Of a DNA stretch of 64,000 nt, positions 1-12,286 are shown one piece after another. The DNA comes from Strongylocentrotus droebachiensis (taxonomy: Eukaryota > Echinodermata > Echinoidea > Camarodonta > Strongylocentrotidae). Where the stretch lies: NCBI GenBank assembly GCA_035222895.1, contig JAVYIG010000060.1, positions 248,001 through 312,000 on the forward strand, in the 5' to 3' direction. Positions within the stretch are counted from its first letter, which is position 1, and every line of letters starts with the position of its first letter. The notes under the pieces are model-generated. The model was not told the origin of the DNA. It searched no databases and was given only the letters and a program-made list of their open reading frames with translations. The position numbers were made by a program, and so were the translations under genes.

Positions 1-29
1 AAGAGTGTGCCTTTGAAAGCGAAGTATCT

Positions 30-2699
30 TTGAAGCAGATTGATTTACTTTCATTTCCTAATGAGCATGACAAGTGTGCTAGTAAACTCTCTAACGTCAA
101 AGGATTAAAAATTGGTCATCTGAATGTTCGAAGTCTACATGGGAAGATTGACGAAATTCGTTTTCTGATCTGTAAGATCAATCTTGATGTATTATGTCTT
201 ACTGAGACATGGTTGCATGACATAATAGATGATAGCTTAGTTAAAATTGATGATTATTACTAAAGAAGAAGAGACAGGAATAACAACACTAGAGGTGGTG
301 TCTGTATATATGTTCGTAATACCATTGTTTTTTCAGAAAGATATAACTTGTTAAGTATTAGCGTAGAGGCTACTTGGATTGAATTATGATTGAAGTCTGA
401 TAAACTTATCATTGGGTGTTTTTTAGACCACCGAATTCTGACTCTTCTTATTTTGATAATATGCTACATATTTTTGAGAAAGTAGCATCTGAAGATAAGG
501 ACCTAGTCATACTGAGTGATTTTAATTATGATTATAAGTTTGATGCTGTGATAATCCTATTAATATGATTGAAAATATCTTGTCATTAACGCAATTGATC
601 CATAAACCCACCAGGGTTACAGGCACCTCTTCTAAACGTTTATACCATATTCTTACTTCTGTACCAGATAAGCATATACTAAGTGACGTAGCAAATATAT
701 CCTTAAGTGATCATTACTTTATATACACATGTATTAATGTCAACAATACTTTTAAGAATATTCATAATGTAGTATGCTATTCCTTTACGAGAAAAGTGGG
801 TTGAATGGAAACAGACTTTTTTTACTTGTTGTAACTTATAATAATAATAATAATAGCCTAATAGTCCACTCCAAATTTTATTAAACCGAAACGGAAATTC
901 TTTTTGCCCAATTGATCGTGAGCCCGGCAGCCACTGAGCAGCGCCAGATCGACGTTGCTCTATCCCTTATATGTTGAACGCCAAACAAGGTAGCAACAAC
1001 TCCCATCTTTTAACGTATTTTGGTATCATGCGGCCGGGGTTCGAACCCACGACCTCCCGGTTGTGAGGCGGACGCTCTACTGACTGAGCCAAACATGCTC
1101 CCGTAAAATAATGTCGGGTTAAGACTAGGCACTGCCCATGGATGAATTCTGATATTATTAAACTCATTTATAAAAGAGACTACTTAAAGAAAAAATATGA
1201 TAGAATAAAATTTACATATCTACTGACTAAATATCGAAATCTCAGGAATTCAGTCACCAAGCTCATACGAAAAGAGAAGAGATAATATGTTGACTCCGTA
1301 TCTGAGAGATACAGTAATGATAGTAAGAAGTTATGCAACGAGTTAAGCAAAATTACTGGAAGGGGGGAAAAAGGACTCTATTTTACCATCTGATCTAGAC
1401 AGTAATAGATTTAACGATTAGTTGTTAATATTGGTAAAAAGATTTCAGAAACTTTTAGTAATAATGATCTATCATGAAACCACCCTGAAAGTATACATAC
1501 CTTCGTCTTGAAATCAATCAGTCCCGGGAAAACTAAACATAATCTCTCTCTATCGTCGAAAGAGAGTGGCCTTGATATCTTAGAATTTAATAGAAAATTA
1601 CTTCAAATCTCAGCTCCTTATATTAATATTTCTCTTAACTATCTTTTTAATGAAAGTTTAAATTTAGGATATTTTCCTAATGATTGGAAACTGGCTAGAA
1701 CTACGCCTGTTTATAAAGGTAAATGTGATAAGATAAGGTAAAATATTTCAAATTATAGACCCATCTCAGTCGTATGTCATATTGCTAAACTGCTTGAAAA
1801 GGAAGTTCAGTCTCAATATTTATCTTACTTGCAGACTAATCATCTTATTAGTGTTGACCAATATGCTTTCTTGCCTAATAATTCAGCTAAAACATGTGAT
1901 TGGTACGAATCTTTTAATGAAAAGGAAATAGTTATTGCATGTTTTCTTGATATTTCAAAATGTTTTGATTGTATTGACCATGAACTTTTTTGTATCCAAA
2001 TTGAATAAGTATGGTATTCTAAATACTGAACTTAAATGGTTTTCTAGTTTTGTTTTATCTGGTCGGAAACAAGCAGTTTATTGTCATGGTAAACTGTCCG
2101 AAACAAAGGACATTACTATAGGAATTCCTCGGGGGAGTATTTTAGGCCCCTCCCTCTTTCTTGTGTTTATAAATGATATAACTGATTGCTTACGGTTAAG
2201 TACATGTAATATATACGCTGATAATGTTGTCTTATATGTTTCTGATATTATCAATGCCATTACATCTAAGCTCTTAGCAGATTTATATGCTATAAATGAA
2301 TGGTATTGTAAACATAGATTACGTATTAATACTAACTAAGAGTAATGTTATGCTGTTGAGTAGTAACACACGAGGTAACAATGAATTAGGTCTGAAGGTG
2401 CATATTGATACTAAAAACAATAGAACAAGTAAGAAGTATCAGATATTTAGGGATCGAAATTGATGATAGATTATCTTGGAATATCCACATTAAATCTCTT
2501 ACCAAATCATTAAGTTATAACTTTTTTTCTTTGAGAAAGCTCAGTAAATTTGTAAGCTCTTCCATTTTAAATCATATATACAAATGTACCATACAGCCAA
2601 TCTTAGATTATTCTTGTTCCGTATGGGGAAACTGTTCTTTACAAAACAGAAATATTCTTTTAAGACTACAGAAAAGAGCTGCACGTATTGTCGTAGGGA
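30..2699 (+). pseudogene. Decayed LINE ORF2 (endonuclease plus reverse transcriptase), jockey/CR1-like
   Basis: This was the polyprotein of a non-LTR retrotransposon. An APE-type endonuclease starts near 105 (IGHLNVRSLHGKIDEI), with TETWL at about 205, a GGV-IYVRN block near 290 after a stop codon, and a SDHYF catalytic-type motif near 705. The RT follows in other frames: a fingers segment at 1508-1741, a palm block near 1960 (ISKCFDCIDHELF), the GIPRGSILGP motif near 2125, and YADNVVLY near 2215 where YADD is expected. The thumb and C-terminal part lie at 2405-2695 (RYLGIEIDDRLSW, then QKRAARIVVG). There are many frameshifts and stops, and the second catalytic Asp of the FADD box is replaced by Asn. 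A SINE at 838-1102 lies between endonuclease and RT. The frame ends abruptly where the 112-bp array begins. The jockey/CR1 group is inferred from motif style; the exact clade is uncertain. It cannot encode a working protein. Confidence 0.85.
838..1102 (-). mobile_element. tRNA-derived SINE, full length, reverse orientation
   Basis: Read on the minus strand this starts with a tRNA-like head. Its A box is TGGCTCAGTCAGTAGAGC and its B box is GGGTTCGAACC, with the two about 35 bp apart. A roughly 190-bp body follows, and then a tail of ATT repeats (838-855 on the plus strand). That is the architecture of an RNA polymerase III-promoted SINE. The same body and tail, without the tRNA head, recur at 44408-44542, which confirms a dispersed family. 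It is inserted in the LINE at 30-2699. I could not define a clear target-site duplication. Confidence 0.85.
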
Positions 2700-4012
2700 T
2701 CTGGCAGGTCACGAATTGGCGTGGGGTCCGGGGGGCGGAGCCCCCGGAAGCTGAGGGGTTTTGGGCAATAAAATACGGTCAGATGATCATATTTCAATAC
2801 CTTATTTGTGACACTGGCAGGTCAAAAATTGGCGTGGGGTCCAAGGGCAGAGCCCCCGGAAGCTCAAGGGTTTGGGGCAATAAATAACGGTCAGATGAGC
2901 ATATTTTTTTACCTTATTTGTGACACTGGCAGGACACATATTGGTGTTGCGTCCAGGGGGCGGAGCCCCAAGAAGCTCGGGGGTTTTAAACAATAAATTA
3001 TCGTCAGATGAGCATATTTTATACCTTATTTGTGACACTGACAGGTCACAAATTTGCGTGGGGTCATGGGGACGGAGCCCCCGGAAGCTCACGGGTTTTG
3101 AGCAATAAAATACTGTCAGATGAGCATAATTGATACCTTAGTTGCGACACTGGCAGGACACAAATTTGTGTTGGCGTCCAGGAGGCGGAGCCTTTAGAAG
3201 CTCAGGGGTTCATACATAAATTTATCGACAGATGGGCAATATTTTATACCTGATTTGTGACACTGGCAGGTTACGAATTGGCCTGGGGTTCCGGGGGCGG
3301 AGCTCCCGGAAGCTCAGGGGTTTTGGGCAAAAATTACGGTCAGATGATCATATTTGTATACCTTATTTGTGGCACTGGCCGGTCAAGGATTGGCGTGGGG
3401 TCCAAGGGTGGAGCCCCCGGAAGCTCGGGGTTTTCGGGAAATAAATAACGGTCAGATGAGCATATTATTTTACCTTATTTGTGACACTAGCAGGACACAA
3501 ATTGGTGTTGGGTCCAGGGGGCGGAGCCCCAAGAAGCTCAGGGGTTTTATACATTAAATTACTGTCCAGGGGACGGAGCTTCCGGAAGCTCAGGGGTTTT
3601 GGGCAAAAATTACGGTCAGATGATCATATTTGTATACCTTATTTGTGGCACTGGCAGGTCAAGGATTGGCGTGGGGTCCAAGGGTGGAGCCCCCGGAAGC
3701 TCGGGGTTTTCGGGAAATAAATAACGGTCAGATGAGCATATTATTTTACCTTATTTGTGACACTAGCAGGACACAAATTGGTTTTGGGTCCAGGGGGCGG
3801 AGCCCCAAGAAGCTCAGGGATTTTATACATTAAATTACTATCCAGGGGACGGAGCTTCCGGAAGCTCAGGGGTTTTGGGCAATAAATTACGGACAGATGA
3901 GCATATTGTATACCTTATTTGTGACACTGGCATTTCACGAATTGGCGTGGGGTCCAAGAGCCAAGAGCCCCCGGAAGCTCAGGGGTTTTGGTCAATGAAT
4001 TTGATCATTCAG
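2700..4012 (+). repeat. 112-bp tandem array, about 12 units
   Basis: The phrase beginning GGCAGG recurs at 2703, 2816, 2928 and on to about 3927, at spacings of 112-113 bp. Two alternating unit types are visible. One reads GGCAGGTCACGAATTGGCGT and the other GGCAGGACACAAATTGGTGT. Each carries a GC-rich near palindrome (GGGGGCGGAGCCCCC) and CAGATGAGCATATTTT. A 276-bp block at about 3278-3553 is duplicated at 3554-3829, with a truncated unit at each junction. Glycine- and arginine-rich open frames here are by-products of the repeat. The same unit occurs inverted at 28150-28410 and 31040-31445, and forward from 63775. Confidence 0.92.
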
Positions 4013-4409
4013 AATATTTTTTAAAGCCATTAAGATTAGAATTTGGTATTGCGACCAGTATAAATGAGTATATTCTGTGTTTGGTGCGTGCATGTGAGTT
4101 TAAAAATGCATATGCATATATTATGGGTGTCGGCAAAATCCAAAAAAATCCGGGGGGGAGGGTGTAAATTATGTTAACTTGTGCGTGACTATCAGACAGA
4201 CTCGGGTCTGGTGACAGCGTTCAAGTGTGGTCATTAATTAAATAAACTTAGAAATGTATAATTTAAGCATTTGTTTGGTAATGTTATTTTGTTATCGTTT
4301 AAATTACAGTGATGAATTGTTTTCGAAACGTACTACCTTTTAAGTTACAGAGAAAGGTGGGTAAGACTATATACTACATAATGGGATGAGAAGGGAGAAA
4401 TGTTCAGCA
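4013..4409. other. Unassigned AT-rich interval
   Basis: No coding frame or recognisable mobile-element end was seen. It lies between the 112-bp array and the next TIR element and may be remnant LINE 3' sequence. Confidence 0.4.
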
Positions 4410-4413
4410 TTAA

Positions 4414-5160
4414 CCCTAAAAAGGCCGGGCTATTTGAGGTTTTAGTACGGCCGGGGGGGGGGGGGCATTATGCCCCTCCCCCCCCTTAAGATCTCGGCCG
4501 CAAAGCGGCCGATCGCCGCAAAAATTGTCACGCATTTCAAGTGAAGTGTATAGAATAATATGATAATTTATTTATTTTTGAAAAATTCACTCATTTGCAT
4601 ATTTATGGAAATTTATGCAAAAAAAGTCATACAAATCACATTTTTACCCATAAATCATATATTATTCATATTTAAGCATTTCTTACACTACATATATTCT
4701 TTAGACCATTCTGAATAATAATACGACAACATTTTTTGGAAGAGCCAGCTTATTCCTTATGTTATCCTTTGCTTTGATAATTTCTTATGTATTTCAATGT
4801 TGTTTAACTTATGTATTTCATTGTTTTTGTTGTTTTATTTCATTTCTTACTACAATTCAACTATTTTGACTCCCAAAACAACCACCTAAACTTTAAACAG
4901 GACCCAATAACCCATGTTTGATCTGTTTTTAGGAAAAATTACTTTTCCATATGTTTTGTACACAAATCACGAAAATGAGCGATTATCGGGCTGACATGCA
5001 ATGACAAAAGGTCACGTGACCTTGTGGCCGTAAAAGTTGCGCAAGACTCGAAAAAAAAAGTCAGCGAGCAGCAGGGCGCCATCCATATGCGTCCCCGAGC
5101 AATCAGAAAAATCGTGGAGGGGGGGGGGGGCATTATGCCCCCCCCCCGGCCTTATTATGG
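4414..5160. mobile_element. Non-autonomous TIR element flanked by TTAA/TTAC, piggyBac-like
   Basis: The left end reads CCCTAAAAAGGCCGGG and the right end, reverse complemented, reads CCATAATAAGGCCGGG. The left flank is TTAA (4410-4413) and the right flank is TTAC (5161-5164), so a TTAA target duplication with one mutation is plausible. Just inside each end is a G-run, then CATTATG, then a C-run, forming long G/C hairpins. No transposase is present. The piggyBac assignment rests only on the TTAA flank and CCC start. Confidence 0.6.
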
Positions 5161-5275
5161 TTACGGACTGGATTATGATTGACATGCGATTAGGGATTTA
5201 CATGGGGGTATGAAAATACCTTGGCTTTAGCACAACTAGTACAAATAAACAGAAATTTAAACAAATACAATATAA

Positions 5276-6416
5276 ACTAGACCTGCAATCGTGGCACAAC
5301 GATATGCGTGCAATGACGGGCGATTTGGCACTAACGGTCGTCTATAATAATATAAAAATAAACAGTATAATATGGTGTCTACAATGCGATTAACTCACAA
5401 TTTTGTGTGTGAACATATACCATACTTGGTATCATTCAAAAGAGCACTACATTGCGGTCAGTTTGACACTATTGTTATCTGCGCGCAATGTACTGCACAC
5501 ATGGAACGCGCTATTACGTAATGCATAGTAAATTCATCATTTTTTTTGCGATAACTTTACGCTGAAATAATCGAATTTTACTTAACTTAGCAGACAGTTG
5601 TCACGTATATGGATACATGTATTCGCTAAGTTTCATTGACGTAGGCATCAGCATCGTAATTTTAGAGCAAGTTGAAGTTATTTATCAATTTTCTTGAAAA
5701 CTGCATATTTGGAGGGCATTTTTTCGCAAAGTTGGTCAAAGTTAAGGTATATAATTTTGTTTATGGCTGGAAAGGGCATATGTTCAAGTATCTAAATCCC
5801 CAAAAAGGTACGGGTTTGCCAAGACACAATAGAGATACGGCCACAGAAAGAAAGCCAATTCCCAGAATTTTAGAGGGCGCTATTTATGTTTTGCATAGTT
5901 ATTGGAGCATGAAATTTGGCACAGCTATGTGCAATTATGAGATAAGGATACGGTGATACTTAAATACAAAACGGAATTGATTTGAGAAAGTTATAGCAGT
6001 TTTAGATTTTTAGGGGTCAATTTTTCAAGAATTTGAGAGATTTTTGACGGAGTCGGTTTCAGATTTGAATTTTGAGTATGAAGATGGCATTTTGAAGGTC
6101 AGGTTATTGTTGCAGATGAAAAAACATCTCTTAGACCATCTATAGAAATGTATTAGAAGTTTGTAGGATCTAGGATAGTGGAGATAGGAAGGATGATAGA
6201 AAGGCCTTAAAATGGACCAGAAATGGACAAAATGGCGCCTGGACGGTTACGCATGAGTGATTTCAGAAAACAAAAAAATAGGTGACCTTGATGAGATGTT
6301 AGAGACTATGCCTATGAAATTTGAAAGGAAATGGAAATGAGGAAAGCTCCTAACTAGGAATAACAAGCACTACGTGCAAAACGAATGCGAATTTCTGCAA
6401 AGAAGAAGAAGAAGAA
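5276..6416 (+). repeat. Array unit 1 (short type B)
   Basis: First unit, 1,140 bp. It lacks the 450-bp type A segment and ends in a GAA microsatellite instead of a hairpin. The flank on its left is non-repetitive. Confidence 0.85.
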
Positions 6417-7927
6417 CTAGACCTGCAATCGTGGCACAACGATATGCGTGCAATGACGGGCGAATTGGCACTAACGGTCGTCTATACTATTATAATCATA
6501 AACAGTATAATATGGGGTCTAAAATGCCCCCTTGACAAATTATAAAAACATTTCAAGAAAAATATAGATCGTTCTGGGGGCCGAAAGCGTGAACCCGATT
6601 TGCCCCATAGACAATGCGAGTAATGCATGGGCGGAAAACGTACAGGATCTGTATGATGACCGGATTTAAATTGTTTTGTTCTTTTACTCTTTATGTCTTT
6701 TTTCTGGGCCGTATTTGGTATTATTGGAAAGAGAATTTCATGGTGGTTATTGTAAACCACTTTATTCTTTGTTATGAAAATCCCATCCAAACACGTGATG
6801 CAAACAAGATTTATAGGACAAAATGGCGTCTAAAATGGCCCCCTTGACCAATTTTAAAAATCCAGCCTTGGGGTGCCCTGCGTATTGCAACTCGTAATGG
6901 CACTGCCAATTTTCAAGGAAAAAAAAAGGTTTAGGGGGTGAAAAGCAGTCTGGAAAAATGACGTCATATCCGATACGTGTTATAATTGGGCGGAAACTCG
7001 GCGGAATTCGTATAGTGATCCTTGTTCAAATGCGATTTACTCACAATTTTCTGTGATAACGTATAACGTGTTTGGTATCATTCAGAAGGGCACTTCATTG
7101 CGGTAAGTTTGACACCATTGTCATCTGTGCGCAATGTACTGCACGCATTAGACGCGCTATTACGTAATGCACAGTAAATTCATCATTTTTGGCGATAACT
7201 TTGCGCTGACATCATTGAAATTTACCAAACATTGCGGAAGGTTGTCACGTATTTAGATACATATGTCTGCTAAGTTTCATTGTTGTAGGTTTAAGAATCG
7301 TAATTTCAGAGCAATTTGAAGTTATTTCGCAATTTTTTTGAAAACTGCATATTTGGAGGGCAATTTTCTCAAATTTGGTCAATGATAGGGTATATAATTT
7401 TGTATATGGCTGGAAATGGAATATGTTCAAGTATCTAAATCCAAAAAAAGGTACGGGTCTGCCAAGCCATATTAAAGATACGGCCACAGAAAGAAAGCCA
7501 ATTCCCAGAACTTAAGAGGGCGCTATTTATGTTTTGCATATCCATTGGAGCATGAAATTTGGCATGGCTATGTGCAATTATGGGATAAGGATACTGTGAG
7601 ACTTAAATACAAAACGGAATTTATATGAGAAAATTATGGCAGCTTTTAGATTTTTAGGGGTCCATTTTTCAAGAATTGGAGAGATTTTTGACGGAGTAGG
7701 TTTCAGATTTGAATTTTGAGTACAAAGATGGCATTTTGAAGGTCAAGTTATGCGTCGCAGATGAAAGATTATCTCTTAGACTATCTAAAGGAATTTGTTA
7801 GAAGTTTGTAGGATCTAGGATAGTGGAGATAGGATGGAAGAAAAAAAGGCCTTAAAATGGAATGGAAGGCAATGACGATATTCGTCATTGCAACAAGGCA
7901 ATGACGAATTTCGTCATTGCAATAATA
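6417..7927 (+). repeat. Array unit 2 (long type A)
   Basis: About 1,511 bp. It carries the type A segment and a perfect TGACGTCA at 6959-6966. Two hairpins close it (about 7868-7921). It is near-identical to unit 5. Confidence 0.85.
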
Positions 7928-9697
7928 CTAGACCTGCAATCGTGGCACAACGATATGCGTGCAATGACGGGCGAATTGGCACTAACGGTCGTCTATACTA
8001 ACACAATCATAAACAGTATAATATGGGGTCTAAAATGCCCCCTTGACAAATTATAAGAAAACATTTCAAGAAAAATATAGATCGTTCTGGGGGCCGAAAG
8101 CGTGAACCCGATTTGCCCCATAGACAATGCGAGTAATGCATGGGCGGAAAACGTACAGGATCTGTATAATGACTGGATTTAAATTGTTTTGTTCTTTCAT
8201 TCTTTATGTCTTTTTTATGGGCCGTATTTGGTATTATTGGAAAGAGAATTTCATGGTAGTTATTGTAAACCACTTTATTCTTTGCTATGATAATCCCATC
8301 GAAACACGTGATGCAAAAAAGATTTATAGGACAAAATGGCGTCTTAAATGGCCCCCTTGACCAATTTTAAAAATCCGGCTTTAGGGTGCCCTGCGTTTTG
8401 GAACTCGTAATGTCACTGCCAATTTTCAAGGAAAAAGAAGGACGTTTAGGGGGCGAAAAGCAGTCTGAAAAAATGACGTCATAGCCGATACGTGTTATAA
8501 TCGGGCGGAAACTCGGCGGAATTCGTATAGCGACCCTTGTTCAAATGCGATTTACTCACAATTTTCTGCGTGAACATATACCATACTTGGTATCATTCGA
8601 AAGGGCACTTCATTGCGGTCAGTTTGAAGCCATTGTCATTTGCGCAAAACGTACTGCACGCATCAAACGCGCTATCACGTAAAGCATAGTAAATTCTTTT
8701 TTTTGGGCGATAACTTGGCAAAGAGGACATTACAATTTACTTAACTTAGCAGACAGTTGTCACGTATATGGATACATGTGTCTGCCAAGTTTCATTGATG
8801 TAGGTATAAAGATCGCCGGTTTAGGGCAAGTTGAAGTTATTTCTCAATTTTCTTGAAAATGGCGAATTTGGAGGGCAATTTTCTCAAATTTGGTCAGTGA
8901 TAGGGTATATAATTTTGTATATGGCTGGAAAGGGCATATCTTCAAGTATCTAAATCCAAAAAAAGGTACGGGTTTGCCAAGCCATTATGGAGATACGGCC
9001 ACAGAAAGAAAGCCAATTCCCAGAACTTTAGAGGGCGCTATTTATGTTGTGCAAAGCCATTGGAGCGTGAAATTTTAAAAGGCTATGTGCAATTATAAGC
9101 CAAATATATTGTAAGATTTAAATACAAAACGGACATTATATGAGAAAGTTATGGCAGCTTTAGATTATTTAGGGGTCAATTTTTCAAGAATTTGAGAGAC
9201 TGTTGACGGAGACGGTTTCAGATTTGAATTTTGTGTATGAAGATGGCATTTTGAAGGGCAAGTTATACATCGCAGATTAAAGAACATCTCTTAGACTATC
9301 TAGAGGAATTTGTTAGAAGTTTGTAGGATCAGGGACAGTGCAGATAGGAAGGACGAAAGAAAGGCCTTAAAATGGACCAGAAACGGACAAAATGGCACCT
9401 GGACGGTTATGCATGAGTGATTTCGAAAATCTAAAAAATAGGTGACCTTGATGAGATGCTAGAGACTATGCCTATGAAATTTGAAATGAAATGGACATGA
9501 GGAAAGCACCTAACCAGGAATAACAAACACTATGTGCAAAATGAATGCGATTTCCGGACGATAAGGAAAACCAGGATAAGAATATTAATGGGGCAGAATG
9601 TGAACGAAAACAAGGCAATGACGAAGGTCGTCATTGCAATTAATGGGGAAGAACGTGAACGAAAACAAGGCAATGACGAATTTCGTCATTGCAAATA
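7928..9697 (+). repeat. Array unit 3 (long type A)
   Basis: About 1,770 bp, with TGACGTCA at 8474-8481. It ends in two tandem 60-bp blocks (ATTAATGGGG followed by CGAAAACAAGG), each with a hairpin. It is near-identical to unit 6. Confidence 0.85.
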
Positions 9698-10774
9698 CTA
9701 GACCTGCAATCGTGGCACAACGATATGCGTGCAATGACGGGCGATTTGGCACCAACGGTCGTCTATACTAACATAATTATAAACAGTATAATATGGTGTC
9801 TAAAATGCGATTTACTCACAATTTTGTGTGTGAACATATATCATACTTGGTATCATCCGAAAGGGCACTTCATTGCGGTCAGTTTGACACCATTGTCATC
9901 TGTGCGCAATGTACTGCACGCATTAAACACGCTATTACGTAATGCATAGTAAATTCATCATTTTAGCGATAACTTTGCGCTGAGGTCATTGAAATTTACC
10001 AAACTTTGCAGACAGTTGTCACGTATATTGATACATGTGTCTGCTAAGTTTCATTGTTGTAGGTATAATGATCGCAATTTTAGAGCAAGTTGAAGTTATT
10101 TCGCAATTTTCTTGAAAATGGCGAATTTGGAGAGCAATTTTCTCAAATTTAGTCAAAGATAGGGTATATAATTTCGTATATGGCTTGAAAGGGAATATCT
10201 TCGGGTATCTAAATCCAAAAAAGGGTACGGGTCTGCCAAGCCATAATGGAGATACGGCCACAGAAAGAAAGCCAATTCCCAGAACTTTAGAGGGCGCTAT
10301 TTATGTTTTGCATAGCCATTGGAGCATGAAATTTGGCATGGCTATGTGCAATTATAGGATAAGGATACGGTGAGATTTAAAAACAAAACGAAATTTATAT
10401 GATAAAGTTATGGCAGTTTTAGATTTATACGGGTCAATTTTTCAAGAATTTGAGAGATTTTTGATGGAGTCGGTTTCGGATTTGAATTTTAAGTACGAAG
10501 ATGGCATTTTGAAGGGCAGGTTATACGTCGCAGATGAAAGAACATCTCTTAGACTATCTAGAGGAATTTGGACCAGATACGGACAAAATGGCGCCTGTAT
10601 GGTTATGCTTGAGTGATTTTGAAAGTCGAAAAATAGGTGACCTTGATGAGATGTTAGAGACTATGCCTATGACATTTGAAAGGAAATGGAAATGAGGAAA
10701 GCTCCTAACTAGGAATAACAAGCACTACGTGCAAAACGAATGCGAATTTCTGCAAAGAAGAAGAAGAAGAAGAA
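9698..10774 (+). repeat. Array unit 4 (short type B, internally deleted)
   Basis: About 1,078 bp. Compared with unit 7 it lacks roughly 74 bp near 10570, between GGAATTTG and GACCAGATACGG. It ends in a GAA microsatellite, like unit 1. Confidence 0.85.
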
Positions 10775-12286
10775 CTAGACCTGCAATCGTGGCACAACGA
10801 TATGCGTGCAATGACGGGCGAATTGGCACTAACGGTCGTCTATACTATTATACTCATAAACAGTATAATATGGGGTCTAAAATGCCCCCTTGACAAATTA
10901 TAAAAACATTTCAAGAAAAATATAGATCGTTCTGGGGGCCGAAAGCGTGAACCCGATTTGCCCCATAGACAATGCGAGTAATGCATGGGCGGAAAACGTA
11001 CAGGATCTGTATGATGACCGGATTTAAATTGTTTTGTTCTTTTACTCTTTATGTCTTTTTTCTGGGCCGTATTTGGTATTATTGGAAAGAGAATTTCATG
11101 GTGGTTATTGTAAATCACTTTATTCTTTGTTATGAAAATCCCATCTAAACACGTGATGCAAACAAGATTTATAGGACAAAATGGCGTCTAAAATGGCCCC
11201 CTTGACCAATTTTAAAAATCCAGCCTTGGGGTGCCCTGCGTATTGCAACTCGTAATGGCACTGCCAATTTTCAAGGAAAAAAAAAAGGTTTAGGGGGTGA
11301 AAAGCAGTCTGGAAAAATGACGTCATAGCCGATACGTGTTATAATTGGGCGGAAACTCGGCGGAATTCGTATAGTGATCCTTGTTCAAATGCGATTTACT
11401 CACAATTTTCTGTGATAACGTATAACGTGTTTGGTATCATTCAGAAGGGCACTTCATTGCGGTAAGTTTGACACCATTGTCATCTGCGCGCAATGTACTG
11501 CACGCATTAGACGCGCTATTACGTAATGCACAAAAAATTCATCATTTTTGGCGATAACTTTGCGCTGACATCATTGAAATTTACCAAACATTGCGGAAAG
11601 TTGTCACGTATTTAGATACATATGTCTGCTAAGTTTTATTGTTGTAGGTTTAAGAATCGTAATTTCAGAGCAATTTGAAGTTATTTCGCAATTTTTTTGA
11701 AAACTGCATATTTGGAGGGCAATTTTCTCAAATTTGGTCAATGATAGGGTATATAATTTTGTATATGGCTGGAAATGGAATATGTTCAAGTATCTAAATC
11801 CAAAAAAAGGTACGGGTCTGCCAAGCCATATTAAAGATACGGCCACAGAAAGAAAGCCAATTCCCAGAACTTAAGAGGGCGCTATTTATGTTTTGCATAT
11901 CCATTGGAGCATGAAATTTGGCATGGCTATGTGCAATTATGGGATAAGGATACTGTGAGACTTAAATACAAAACGGAATTTATATGAGAAAATTATGGCA
12001 GCTTTTAGATTTTTAGGGGTCCATTTTTCAAGAATTGGAGAGATTTTTGACGGAGTAGGTTTCAGATTTGAATTTTGAGTACAAAGATGGCATTTTGAAG
12101 GTCAAGTTATGCGTCGCAGATGAAAGATTATCTCTTAGACTATCTAAAGGAATTTGTTAGAAGTTTGTAGGATCTAGGATAGTGGAGATAGGATGGAAGA
12201 AAAAAAGGCCTTAAAATGGAATGGAAGGCAATGACGATATTCGTCATTGCAACAAGGCAATGACGAATTTCGTCATTGCAATAATA
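10775..12286 (+). repeat. Array unit 5 (long type A), duplicate of unit 2
   Basis: It matches unit 2 with only scattered substitutions by eye, at an offset of 4,358-4,359 bp. Confidence 0.85.
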
